From JAQUOA01 sp037443785 (GTDB lineage: Bacteria > Bacteroidota > Ignavibacteria > UBA10030 > UBA8401): 64,000 nucleotides of DNA. A program made the position numbers and the translations under genes. This document shows positions 24,007 through 31,595 of the stretch, in pieces (the first letter of the stretch is position 1; each line of letters starts with the position of its first letter). The notes beneath the pieces were generated by a model. The model was not told the DNA's origin, made no database searches, and worked only from the letters and a program-made list of their open reading frames with translations. Location of the stretch: positions 1 through 64,000 of the forward strand of contig JBBINR010000006.1 in the NCBI GenBank assembly GCA_037443785.1, in the 5' to 3' direction.

Positions 24007-24031
24007 GTGATATTAAAATAATGGAGTGATT

Positions 24032-24280
24032 ATGATTGAACTCGATACGATAAATAACAAAAAAGAAATTATCCTCTGCCCGGCGTGCAAGGGAAGCGGG
24101 AAGGATTGGCACACGATAAGAATTTCCGGACACAATGAAGAAAGAGAGGAACGTCCTTGTTCGTTGTGCCGCGGATGTGGCAGGATGAGACAAATCACGA
24201 CGATGCAACTCTTCCCTTTCGAAAATAATTCAGAGCTTCATACACCCGGATTTGATGGCAAAGGAAGAATTTGGGATTAG
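24032..24280 (+). CDS. Small protein with DnaJ-type zinc motifs
   Basis: The 82-residue protein has CPACKGSGKDW and CSLCRGCGRM, a pair of C-x2-C-x-G-x-G repeats as in the DnaJ zinc-binding region. ATG 24032 is preceded by GGAG; an ATG two codons upstream is also in frame. Without a J domain it is not DnaJ. Such mini zinc proteins are common in phage middle regions. Confidence 0.5.
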   Translation: MIELDTINNKKEIILCPACKGSGKDWHTIRISGHNEEREERPCSLCRGCGRMRQITTMQLFPFENNSELHTPGFDGKGRIWD

Positions 24281-24289
24281 GAGAAAAAG

Positions 24290-24448
24290 ATGAGCGAATC
24301 AAAAAAGATTTATCTCGATGAAAATTTAAAAGTTTTTTATTCCGAACATCCGAATTGGGGTGTCGGCAAACAGATGAATGAAGCTCTGCTGAAGCTTGCG
24401 GCACATAAAGGCTATGTCGTAACGATTATGAAGCGAGGTCAGCAGTGA
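24290..24448 (+). CDS. Small hypothetical protein
   Basis: A 52-residue frame starts with ATG at 24290 behind GATTAGGAG and ends at 24448. It begins MSESKKIYLDENLKVFYSEH. Its stop overlaps the GTG start of the next gene (GTGA). The ribosome binding site and close packing are the support; function unknown. Confidence 0.5.
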   Translation: MSESKKIYLDENLKVFYSEHPNWGVGKQMNEALLKLAAHKGYVVTIMKRGQQ

Positions 24449-24645
24449 AAAAGTTTGAAGTGACAACATTTGATGAGCTCGCGATGAAAGATCGATTTTA
24501 TTTTGCAAATAATTCAAGCCACACCGTATGGGAAAAGATCGGCAATCAATGTGCTGCGCAGGTCGGCAGCGGAATAAAAAAATATCGCGTTGATTTTAAA
24601 GACGTGGTGTTTTTGTCGTCGGAAGAGGATCGGGAAAAGAAATGA
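24445..24645 (+). CDS. Small hypothetical protein
   Basis: A 66-residue protein starting with GTG at 24445, overlapping the upstream TGA. It is beta-rich (DELAMKDRFYFANNSSHTVW, EKIGNQCAAQV) and could be a small barrel. ATG of the next gene overlaps its TGA. Function unknown. Confidence 0.45.
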   Translation: MKKFEVTTFDELAMKDRFYFANNSSHTVWEKIGNQCAAQVGSGIKKYRVDFKDVVFLSSEEDREKK

Positions 24646-24953
24646 ATCAACCGGCGCAATTAACATTACTACAAACGAACCGAAAATTGGGGAAGAAGAA
24701 AAAAGAAAATCCTGTGTGGGAATTGCTCAACCTATTTGAACAAGGATGGTCTCCGACATATTGCGGCGAAGTGTACGCCCGGGGAGGAAGAGACTTAAAA
24801 GCCGCAAGAGATTTTCTTTCGCTCTATCCCGATTTTTTGAAGATGAAATACTACAGAAGAAATTCGCAGAGTGGCTCCATAATTATTTGCGAAGCCGGTT
24901 CTGGTACAAGCCAACGGGCAATCCTCCGTTGTATCATCCGTTTTGGGGAATGA
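24642..24953 (+). CDS. Hypothetical middle protein, unshifted frame (5' part)
   Basis: From ATG 24642 the frame encodes about 65 sensible residues (MNQPAQLTLLQTNRKLGKKK, WELLNLFEQGWSPTYCG, RDFLSLYPDF). It then meets the T TTT TTG heptamer at 24833-24839 and continues with a low-quality tail to 24953. The matching continuation lies in the -1 frame. See the next two entries. Confidence 0.5.
   Translation: MNQPAQLTLLQTNRKLGKKKKENPVWELLNLFEQGWSPTYCGEVYARGGRDLKAARDFLSLYPDFLKMKYYRRNSQSGSIIICEAGSGTSQRAILRCIIRFGE
24833..24839 (+). promoter_or_regulatory. -1 frameshift slippery site T TTT TTG
   Basis: The zero-frame codons are GAT TTT TTG, so T TTT TTG is a correctly phased slippery heptamer. Slippage gives TTT TTT GAA GAT and joins LYPDF to FEDEILQKKFAEWLHNYL. 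A homopolymer base missing from the assembly is the alternative. Confidence 0.45.
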
Positions 24954-25186
24954 TCCTTCACCTTGATAAATGTATGACTCCAACAAAACGGGTTGAGAAA
25001 GCTGCGCCGCGATATACGATCGCTCATAACGATCCGCCTCCTGCATCAAACGAATTGGTGCATGAGCTTGTCAGCAAAATGAAAAAAGAAATTCGCGGCG
25101 AAGTCTCGGAGACTACAACACAAGACCCGGCCGAAATTAAAAAAATTTTAGATCAACAGTTCCCAATAAAAAAGGAAGGAATATAA
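24840..25186 (+). CDS. 3' part of the frameshifted middle protein
   Basis: The -1 frame is open from before the slippery site to 25186 and reads EDEILQKKFAEWLHNYLRSR, FWYKPTGNPPLYHPFWG, and a charged helical end. Joined to the upstream part, it gives a protein of about 180 residues. No good start codon with a ribosome binding site lies in this frame near the junction. Function unknown; it sits just before the nuclease gene. Confidence 0.45.
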
Positions 25187-25768
25187 ATGGATCTCTCTGC
25201 AAATGAACTGCATAAACTTCTAGATGAAGAAACGTACCGACAGTGCGGCCACGAAGAACGCAAAGGACAGCTTTCGATGTCCTGGTTACATTTGCCGGAA
25301 GAAGAAATTATCGATAAAGTCTTGAACGGCTGCGCAATGGATGACCGGTCGAAATTAAAGTTGTATCAAGGCACATATGCAGAGCGCGGCATTCGTGAGC
25401 GATTATCGTCGCTCTTAAATTCAACTTCATTGCTTTGCACTCAGCCCAAAGTTCTTACGGCATACGATGGCCGTCTCACCGGACACACGGACGGCAGCAT
25501 CGACGATGCGCTCGTCGAAATAAAATCTGTTCCGGATGAATATGCTCTCGCTCAAACGCGTTCCAAAGGGAAACTTCCTTTCAAAGTCTTCTGCCAAATC
25601 AATGCGTACATGCTGTGGGGAAAATATAAAAGAGCATTCGTGATTTATGAATCGCGCGAGGAAGGATTGCATTGGGTATCGGAGCATTATCCAAATAATA
25701 ATTGTCAGCGCGATCTCATTGCGAAAGTTGAAACAGTTCTCTTGCTCTTAAAAAAGGAGGCAGCGTGA
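25187..25768 (+). CDS. PD-(D/E)XK nuclease, Cas4/YqaJ/RecB-type
   Basis: The 193-residue protein shows the restriction-like nuclease core: Glu66 or Glu71 in TYAERGIRERL, Asp102 in LTGHTDGSID, the E-x-K pair Glu111/Lys113 in LVEIKSV, and Gln137/Tyr141 in CQINAYMLW (QxxxY motif). Phage exonucleases of this type act in recombination or DNA-end processing. It is translationally coupled to the next gene (4-base overlap). No recombinase gene is obvious beside it, so the partner is unknown. Confidence 0.75.
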   Translation: MDLSANELHKLLDEETYRQCGHEERKGQLSMSWLHLPEEEIIDKVLNGCAMDDRSKLKLYQGTYAERGIRERLSSLLNSTSLLCTQPKVLTAYDGRLTGHTDGSIDDALVEIKSVPDEYALAQTRSKGKLPFKVFCQINAYMLWGKYKRAFVIYESREEGLHWVSEHYPNNNCQRDLIAKVETVLLLLKKEAA

Positions 25769-26097
25769 AACCGGTGACGATACACAACTTCGACGATGTG
25801 ATTCTTTTTGAGCTGCAGCAAAAATTAAATGTTGGCGCGTGGCCGGAGCTGACGTTCAACGAGATCTGGCGTGCGTGCGAAGCGGCAGGAAAAAATTTTG
25901 TTATTCCGATTAATCCGTACACGAACCGTCGCCAGTTCGTCGCACAGATTTTTGAATACATCAAACGGCTTGAGCTCGAAGGAAAAATTGAAGTGATAAT
26001 GTTGGTACAAGATCGAATCGATCATATTTCGTTGACCGATGTTGGTAACGAATATTTAGATAATACGGTTTTCACGAATCAGCAAATTTTACAATAG
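25765..26097 (+). CDS. Small winged-helix-like protein
   Basis: The 110-residue protein has LTFNEIWRACEAAGKNFVIP, RRQFVAQIFEYIKRLELEGK and DHISLTDVGNEYLD, a helix-helix-wing layout like phage MarR- or ArsR-type regulators. It ends the early/middle series before the structured leader at 26282. Its position just before the late genes raises the possibility of a late regulator; that is only an inference. Confidence 0.45.
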   Translation: MKPVTIHNFDDVILFELQQKLNVGAWPELTFNEIWRACEAAGKNFVIPINPYTNRRQFVAQIFEYIKRLELEGKIEVIMLVQDRIDHISLTDVGNEYLDNTVFTNQQILQ

Positions 26098-26193
26098 TGA
26101 TTCTGATAAGTGGGAATGATAAAAATCTTTATGAAATTTTTTCCGTCGATTATAATAACAATTGTCGAGTCCGTTTTTGAGATGAAAGAGTTC

Positions 26194-26215
26194 CGATGCT
26201 TCAATTAAAGCATCG
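26194..26215 (+). other. Short perfect hairpin in the 26098-26420 gap
   Basis: CGATGCTT and AAGCATCG pair perfectly around a 6-base loop CAATTA. There is no U tract, so it is not an intrinsic terminator. It precedes the larger RNA structure at 26282-26416. Nothing else is recognisable between 26098 and 26281. Confidence 0.45.
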
Positions 26216-26281
26216 CTTCACGAAAAGTTTATGGCACAATTCTTGAAATTTAATTACTTTAGAATGTTCAAATTGTTCAAA

Positions 26282-26416
26282 CACAGTAGCGTCGCTCCGC
26301 TAACGATAAGTGGAGTGCTTGGCATAATTTTGCCGGGCAACTCTCCCGCTTGCGTGAGCGGCGGGGCGTCGCTACTGTGGCGTGAACGTGGGTTGCTCGG
26401 CGTTTTTTTGGGAGAG
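26282..26416 (+). ncRNA. Structured leader RNA, candidate attenuator / riboswitch-like element
   Basis: Three competing pairings are visible. First, CACAGTAGCG at 26282-26291 pairs perfectly with CGCTACTGTG at 26370-26379, extended by CGCTCCGC/GCGGGGCG. Second, GCCGGGCAAC at 26332-26341 pairs with GTTGCTCGGC at 26392-26401 (one G-U), directly followed by a T7 run, an intrinsic terminator form. Third, CTCTCCC at 26341-26347 is complementary to GGGAGAG at 26410-26416, the ribosome binding site of the next gene. The first two exclude each other topologically. This is the layout of a transcriptional or translational switch. Confidence 0.5.
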
Positions 26417-26420
26417 TGCG

Positions 26421-26642
26421 ATGGCATCTGAAAATGAACTCATCGCTCTCGTCCTCCAGATTGCCAAACAAACGCCTGAGGGCATGAATGATAATCATCG
26501 TGAATTGATTGAGCTGATAAAATTGATTGGTCATTCAACAAAAAAGCTGCACATCGAAATTGATTACGATGGGCGCGAGTTTCACTGGAAGACTCCGGTA
26601 AAAGATTTGAAGGCGTCAGATTTTATCCGCCTGAATTCGTAA
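26421..26642 (+). CDS. Small hypothetical protein under the structured leader
   Basis: The 73-residue protein starts with ATG at 26421 behind GGGAGAGTGCG. It is helical and then beta (ENELIALVLQIAKQTPEG, HRELIELIKLIG, HIEIDYDGREFHWKTPVKDL). Its ribosome binding site can be masked by pairing with 26341-26347. It is the only gene between the leader and the terminator at 26707, so it may be a regulatory product. No family recognised. Confidence 0.55.
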   Translation: MASENELIALVLQIAKQTPEGMNDNHRELIELIKLIGHSTKKLHIEIDYDGREFHWKTPVKDLKASDFIRLNS

Positions 26643-26671
26643 TTGATATTTGAAATTTACAGTCGTATATT
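26643..26671 (+). promoter_or_regulatory. Sigma70-type promoter before terminase genes
   Basis: TTGATA at 26643-26648, a 17-base spacer and TATATT at 26666-26671. Both hexamers match 5 of 6 consensus bases. The start would be near 26678, about 30 bases before the terminator hairpin at 26707. Confidence 0.5.
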
Positions 26672-26706
26672 AATTTAAGTTTTTTGGGTTATCTAATAAC
26701 ACGGAG

Positions 26707-26742
26707 CCCCAATCTCGTGACGAGCGAGGTTGGGGTTTTTTT
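26707..26742 (+). terminator. Intrinsic terminator before small terminase gene
   Basis: CCCCAATCTCG pairs with CGAGGTTGGGG (11 bp with one G-U) around a 7-base loop, followed by seven T. It would end the early/middle operon. Because a good promoter lies just upstream, terminase transcription must read through it or start elsewhere. Confidence 0.85.
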
Positions 26743-26756
26743 ATTTTAAAAAAATC

Positions 26757-27218
26757 ATGGCGAGAAAATTAGAACGGATCGATGCAAAGCGGCTCTATAC
26801 CGAAGAGCTGAAAAATATTCCAGAGATCGCAACGCAGTTGAACGTCCCGGAGAAAACTGTCTATCGTTGGAAGCAGGAAGATCTCGACAAAGGTTCGGAT
26901 TGGGACAAAGAGCGCGAATCAATCCGCATGACTTCTGCGAGCGCGTATAAGCAAGCTTTGAAGATTGCAATTGACAAGTTGAATTCGTTTGCTGCCGGCG
27001 GTGAAGTAAACGTGAAGGAAGCCGACGCGATCATGAAGATCGTCAAAGCCGCAAAGTCGCTCTATAAAGATGTCGACGCACTCGGAAATATTTATCTCGC
27101 CATCGAAGAGTGGGTTACATTTCTTCAGGAACACGATGCGGAGTTGCTAAAACAGATGTTGCCTTTGCTCGATCAGTTTCGTCAGGCAATGTCGAATAAA
27201 TATGGACGCAAACGCTAA
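26757..27218 (+). CDS. Terminase small subunit-like, Mu gp27 (DUF1804) type
   Basis: The 153-residue protein has an N-terminal helix-turn-helix (RLYTEELKNIPEIATQLNVP, EKTVYRWKQED) and a helical oligomerisation region. In Mu-like phages this gene precedes the large terminase and encodes the DNA-recognition subunit of the packaging motor. ATG at 26757 starts 15 bases after the terminator; its stop overlaps the next ATG. Confidence 0.7.
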   Translation: MARKLERIDAKRLYTEELKNIPEIATQLNVPEKTVYRWKQEDLDKGSDWDKERESIRMTSASAYKQALKIAIDKLNSFAAGGEVNVKEADAIMKIVKAAKSLYKDVDALGNIYLAIEEWVTFLQEHDAELLKQMLPLLDQFRQAMSNKYGRKR

Positions 27219-28870
27219 TGTCCAACATGACTCAAAAAGAATTTGATCAACAATTCGGCGAGTTGATCAAGCGCATTCAAAAAAATGCAACGGCGTTTCC
27301 GAACGACACTTCGGAAAAGAAGCGAGCTCGCATCGCTCGTGTGAAGGTTGACAAATTCTTTTTCGCGTGCACCTACTTTCCTCACTATCTCGTTGTCACC
27401 GATGAACTGCGCAATTGCTGGAAAAATCCTGATGCTAAATATGATTGGTTGAAGGGAGGCTTCGCGTCGTTCCATCCAGAGTTGCTCAGCATTTCTGATA
27501 TTATGCAGAAATTTTCAATAGTGTATGGATTTCGTGAGTGTGCCAAGGATACGCTGACACGCATTGATACAGTTTTTAAAATTGTTACCGGCGACCGTTG
27601 GTTTATTCCGCTGATCGCGAAGACTGAGGGTAAAGCAGAAACGAAAGTCGTCCCGGTAAAGATCGAACTCGAAGAGAATATCCGATTGAAACACGACTTC
27701 GGAGATCTTCGTGGAACGCGTGAGTGGGAATTCGGTTCGTTCGTTACTTCGACCGGAATCAAAATGAAAGGATACGGCCGCGATCAATCGCTCGTCGGTG
27801 AAGAGCACGATTCCCATCGTCCGGATTACATACAATTAAACGACATTCACGATCCGTTTATTCCCGATTCAATTGAAGTGATAAAAAATGTTGTTGAGCG
27901 CATTCGTAATAGTATCATTTATGCTGTCAACTCAACGCGATGGTCTGCAATTTATCTCTGCAACTATACAGTGAAGGGTGATATTGTTGACGAGCTCATC
28001 ACTGGAAAAAATACTTCGCACTTCAACAAGGTCCCGATCCGTGCGTTGATTGAAAATCCGCAGGAGACAAAAGAACAAAAAGAAATTGCGCGAAAGTGCC
28101 GTGATGCCGGTTTCCCCGATAAAAAAATGTCAGCGTGGGAATTCAGGCATCCGACATTGAAGCTGCTGCAAGATCAAAAAGATGATCCGGATACATTCAA
28201 CTCGCAGATGATGATGATACCCCGTCCGCGCAAAGATGCAAAGTTTAAAGAACAATATTTCCGGTATCACACAAAAGAAGATCTCGTCGGACGCAATTAT
28301 ACGTATTATACCGCCGTTGACCCGTCGGCAACGGAAGGGAATGATTACAAAGCAGTCATCACGCTCGGACTTGGCTTAAATGAAAAAGGTCAACTCCATA
28401 TGCCGGTAATGAAGGCGGACATTCAGCAAGAGTCGATTGACTGGATGCTCGAAACAAGCTGGCGTCATCACAAATTATTCGGAATGAAAATTCTCGGTGT
28501 CGAAGATAACGCATACAAAGATTTTGTCGAGCGCGAGTACAAACGATTGATGGCGAAGAAACATCAGCCGCTCCCGTTTTTGCGCTTGCAGCATTCCGGC
28601 AACAAGAAGATGCGTATTGAGCGCATGGTTCCCTTTGTGAAAGAGGCGCTAATAACGTTCGATCAAGACGATCCGGACCAGGAATTACTTATTCAGCAAT
28701 TAAAATTATTTCCGAATGCAGGCACGGTCAGCGGCGGTGGCATTGGTGATGATGGAGCTGATGCGCTGGCAATGTGTGTGGAACTGATTGAAAAATATCC
28801 GCATGCCGGCGAAGTGACATACGAAAGTATCGAGCAGCATGAAGCCATTTTTGAAGAAGGGACCTGGTAA
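27218..28870 (+). CDS. Terminase large subunit, Mu gp28-like
   Basis: The 550-residue protein is the packaging ATPase and nuclease. Size and order (small terminase before, portal after) fit Mu gp28. The C-terminal nuclease half shows AVDPSATEGNDYKAVI, LGVEDNAYKDFVE and the final GGGIGDDGADALAMC, a typical acidic cluster. The Walker A region is unusual: GFRECAKDTL at 104-113 in place of the common R-G-x-A-K-[ST]-T. Lys110 and Thr112 are kept. It is expressed from the rightward arm, away from the capsid genes. Confidence 0.85.
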   Translation: MSNMTQKEFDQQFGELIKRIQKNATAFPNDTSEKKRARIARVKVDKFFFACTYFPHYLVVTDELRNCWKNPDAKYDWLKGGFASFHPELLSISDIMQKFSIVYGFRECAKDTLTRIDTVFKIVTGDRWFIPLIAKTEGKAETKVVPVKIELEENIRLKHDFGDLRGTREWEFGSFVTSTGIKMKGYGRDQSLVGEEHDSHRPDYIQLNDIHDPFIPDSIEVIKNVVERIRNSIIYAVNSTRWSAIYLCNYTVKGDIVDELITGKNTSHFNKVPIRALIENPQETKEQKEIARKCRDAGFPDKKMSAWEFRHPTLKLLQDQKDDPDTFNSQMMMIPRPRKDAKFKEQYFRYHTKEDLVGRNYTYYTAVDPSATEGNDYKAVITLGLGLNEKGQLHMPVMKADIQQESIDWMLETSWRHHKLFGMKILGVEDNAYKDFVEREYKRLMAKKHQPLPFLRLQHSGNKKMRIERMVPFVKEALITFDQDDPDQELLIQQLKLFPNAGTVSGGGIGDDGADALAMCVELIEKYPHAGEVTYESIEQHEAIFEEGTW

Positions 28871-29124
28871 TGTTTTTCGCGCTCTATAAAAGATTTATTG
28901 CTGCTGCTATTGCGATCTCTTCGTTTTTCGGTAAGGTCTGGTTCGGCAGAAGAAAAAGATTTATCACAACGTTCAAACATCCATTTGTAAAAGGTTTCTT
29001 TTCATTCGTCGGCTGTGATGTTCGCTCAAGGGCTAACGGTTCGATGTGGATTGAGCTTCGTAAAAAGGATGCAGTAAAAAGAAACAAAAAACTCATCCAC
29101 AAATTACAGGAGCAAAAAAAATGA
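28870..29124 (+). CDS. Small basic protein
   Basis: The 84-residue protein has an N-terminal hydrophobic stretch (FFALYKRFIAAAIAISSFF) and a strongly basic remainder. It overlaps the terminase stop and the methyltransferase start. No family recognised. Confidence 0.4.
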   Translation: MFFALYKRFIAAAIAISSFFGKVWFGRRKRFITTFKHPFVKGFFSFVGCDVRSRANGSMWIELRKKDAVKRNKKLIHKLQEQKK

Positions 29125-30950
29125 TGAACGTTGAAAGTCGTGAACTCGACTTATCGAGCGGACTAACCGCAAAAATTTTAAAAGGCGATGCTTTGAAAGT
29201 GTTGAAAAATATTCCTGATAACAGTGTGCAGTGCGTTATTACCTCGCCGCCATATTGGGCGCTGAGAGATTATAATGTCGCTGGTCAACTCGGACAGGAA
29301 AAGACACCGCAGGAATTTGTCCAGAATCTTGTTGAAGTCTTTCGTGAAGTCCGAAGAGTTTTAAAACCCGACGGCACATTGTGGCTGAACATTGGCGATA
29401 CGTACGTCGGAAGCAATCAAAGTTATGGACAAAATGTTGATCAGTTAAACTCGCTTCAAACGAGCAACAAAGGTTCTTTACATGCTGTTAAAAAGCGACC
29501 ATCAAATCATAAAGTGCCAGGGTTAAAGCCGAAAGATTTAATCGGCATTCCCTGGTCGGTCGCACTCGCATTGCGGAATGATGGATGGTACTTGCGTTCT
29601 GATATTATCTGGCACAAAACAAACCCGATGCCGGAAAGCGTCGATGACCGCCCAACAAAATCGCACGAATATATTTTTCTGCTTACAAAATCGCGTCACT
29701 ATTACTATAACGCCGATGCAATTCGTGAGCCGCACAAAGAAGAAAGCTTCGAGCGTTCAAAGCATAAAATGAATTCACCGCGTTATTATGAACTCATCGG
29801 GAAGCCGCAAGCCGGTCTTGTGCGTCCGTTGAATCCGCTTGGCAGAAATAAAAGAACGGTCTGGACGATTTCGATTAAAAATAATCGCGTGAAACATTAC
29901 GCAACGTTTCCAAGTGACATTCCGAATATTTGCATTCAGGCAGGAACGAAAAAAGGTGATGTTGTGCTCGACCCGTTTGCCGGAAGCGGCACGACACTCC
30001 TCGAAGCGATAAAACTTGAGCGTGGTTTTATCGGTATTGAAATCAACAAGCAATATGTTGACGAAATCATTGCTCCGAGAGTGAAAGAAGAAAAAGAGAA
30101 AATCCGTTTGCACAAGCTTTTTAGTTATCCGGGTGGAAAGTGGCCTATTCGTGATCTTGTTGTCTCTCGTTTTCCGCAGCATCAAACGTATGTAGATGTG
30201 TTCGGCGGCAGCGCTGCAATTTTGTTGACGAAAGAAAAGAGCGACGGCGAAGTGTTCAATGACAAAAATAAAGAGATCGCAAACTTCTTCCGTGTTGTGA
30301 AACACCGCGTTGCAGAACTTGCTGAAGAATCTCGTCATTGGATTCACAGTCGCTCAATGTGGGAAGGAATGAAAAATTCCGAAACTCCTTATGATGAGAT
30401 TCAACAAGCAATGAGATTCTGGGCTGTGCTGCAGGATTCATTCGGAGCTCGCGGCGCACATTTTGGCACTGCGCGTGAATCGGTTCGCTCGGTGACACAT
30501 GCACGGAAATATCTCGATGAAGTTTCTGACCGTTTATCTGATGTGCATATTGAGAATCTTGATTTTTCAAAAATCATAAAGGTGTACGATTCTCCGGAGA
30601 CATTTTTTTATTTGGATCCTCCATATCCGGATACAAAAGGCGGCAGCACAAACTATAATTTGATGACGGAAGATGAGTGGAAAGCGTTACACCTGCAGCT
30701 GTGTAATATCAAAGGAAAATTTCTTTTGTCATGCAATGAACATCCATTCATTGTCGGACTATTTAAAAAGTTTCACATCGAACGATTCAAAGTTCGACAG
30801 ACACTTTCTAAAACAAAGAACATGCCGATGCGAAATGAGATTCTCGTCAGCAATTATTCGACAAGGAACCACTCATCGGTACCGATGGCAAGCGACAAAC
30901 CGGCAATGAAATACAAAAAACATCGTTCCATAACTAGGGAGATTGTTTGA
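29121..30950 (+). CDS. Double DNA methyltransferase: beta-class N4/N6 MTase fused to Dam-like D12 MTase
   Basis: The 609-residue protein holds two complete catalytic modules. Residues 1-325 form a beta-class amino-methyltransferase: the catalytic motif TSPPY (41-45) precedes the AdoMet motif DPFAGSGTT (284-292). Residues 332-585 form a Dam/D12-type adenine methyltransferase: FSYPGGK (334-340), DVFGGS (359-364) and catalytic DPPY (499-502). No restriction nuclease gene lies beside it, so it probably modifies phage DNA against host restriction, with two specificities from one gene. It sits between terminase and portal, and overlaps both neighbours by 4 bases. Confidence 0.88.
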   Translation: MMNVESRELDLSSGLTAKILKGDALKVLKNIPDNSVQCVITSPPYWALRDYNVAGQLGQEKTPQEFVQNLVEVFREVRRVLKPDGTLWLNIGDTYVGSNQSYGQNVDQLNSLQTSNKGSLHAVKKRPSNHKVPGLKPKDLIGIPWSVALALRNDGWYLRSDIIWHKTNPMPESVDDRPTKSHEYIFLLTKSRHYYYNADAIREPHKEESFERSKHKMNSPRYYELIGKPQAGLVRPLNPLGRNKRTVWTISIKNNRVKHYATFPSDIPNICIQAGTKKGDVVLDPFAGSGTTLLEAIKLERGFIGIEINKQYVDEIIAPRVKEEKEKIRLHKLFSYPGGKWPIRDLVVSRFPQHQTYVDVFGGSAAILLTKEKSDGEVFNDKNKEIANFFRVVKHRVAELAEESRHWIHSRSMWEGMKNSETPYDEIQQAMRFWAVLQDSFGARGAHFGTARESVRSVTHARKYLDEVSDRLSDVHIENLDFSKIIKVYDSPETFFYLDPPYPDTKGGSTNYNLMTEDEWKALHLQLCNIKGKFLLSCNEHPFIVGLFKKFHIERFKVRQTLSKTKNMPMRNEILVSNYSTRNHSSVPMASDKPAMKYKKHRSITREIV

Positions 30951-31588
30951 AAGATGTTTTAAAATATATTTCCATCATCGCAGGATGCGCAACGATTCTA
31001 TCTTTTGTCATGCAATTGAAATCGTGCGGAGATTCCAATATCCCTTTGACAACGGTTATCGTTCCGCACGACAGGTCTTTTGTTCCGGTCACAAAAAGCG
31101 AATATCGCCCACGTTCAACGCCGTTTGAGAAGAAGGTAACACAATCCCAACGGCTGCCGAAAGACGCGCCTGAAGCGAACGTGGCGCGAACAATCGCTAT
31201 TGTGAAGCGCATTCCGATAGATTCAAGCGGAAAATTCGTCACGGATACAACAAGAATTGTTCAATCGAAGTCAGGAGATACGTTTGTTGAAAAACAGGAA
31301 GGGATTGAAACGGAAGTTGCTGTTACTGAATTCCTTCCTCCAATTTTGCAATGGAATTTATTTTTGTCGGCCGGCGTGAATTATTCCGGAACATTTTCTC
31401 CGTCTGTTGCAGTCTCACCATTGAAGATTTACGACAAAATTCAATTTCCGGTCCTTTCGCTCGATCCGGCGAGCGTCGGAGTTGGCGCCGGCTGGTGTTA
31501 CAAAGATTTTGTGTTCGGAATTTCAATCAACAAACGATTCGAAACTGCACAGAATAGTTTAAAATTATTTGCTCATTACACTTTATAG
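30947..31588 (+). CDS. Hypothetical membrane-anchored phage protein
   Basis: The 213-residue protein starts with TTG at 30947, behind AGGGAG and overlapping the methyltransferase stop. Residues 5-24 are hydrophobic (LKYISIIAGCATILSFVMQL). The middle is basic and Pro-rich, and the end is a Gly-rich beta region (VGVGAGWCYKDFVFGISINK) like an outer-membrane strand. It may act at the host envelope; no family recognised. Confidence 0.45.
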   Translation: MKDVLKYISIIAGCATILSFVMQLKSCGDSNIPLTTVIVPHDRSFVPVTKSEYRPRSTPFEKKVTQSQRLPKDAPEANVARTIAIVKRIPIDSSGKFVTDTTRIVQSKSGDTFVEKQEGIETEVAVTEFLPPILQWNLFLSAGVNYSGTFSPSVAVSPLKIYDKIQFPVLSLDPASVGVGAGWCYKDFVFGISINKRFETAQNSLKLFAHYTL

Positions 31589-31595
31589 GTTCATC

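Noticed and set aside
26231..26431. Open frame through the structured RNA region
   Set aside because: Its sequence is explained by strong inverted repeats, it lacks a ribosome binding site and it overlaps the well-supported start at 26421.
29121..30950. Restriction-modification system
   Set aside because: No restriction endonuclease gene is adjacent; both modules are methyltransferases, so a solitary protective role is more likely.
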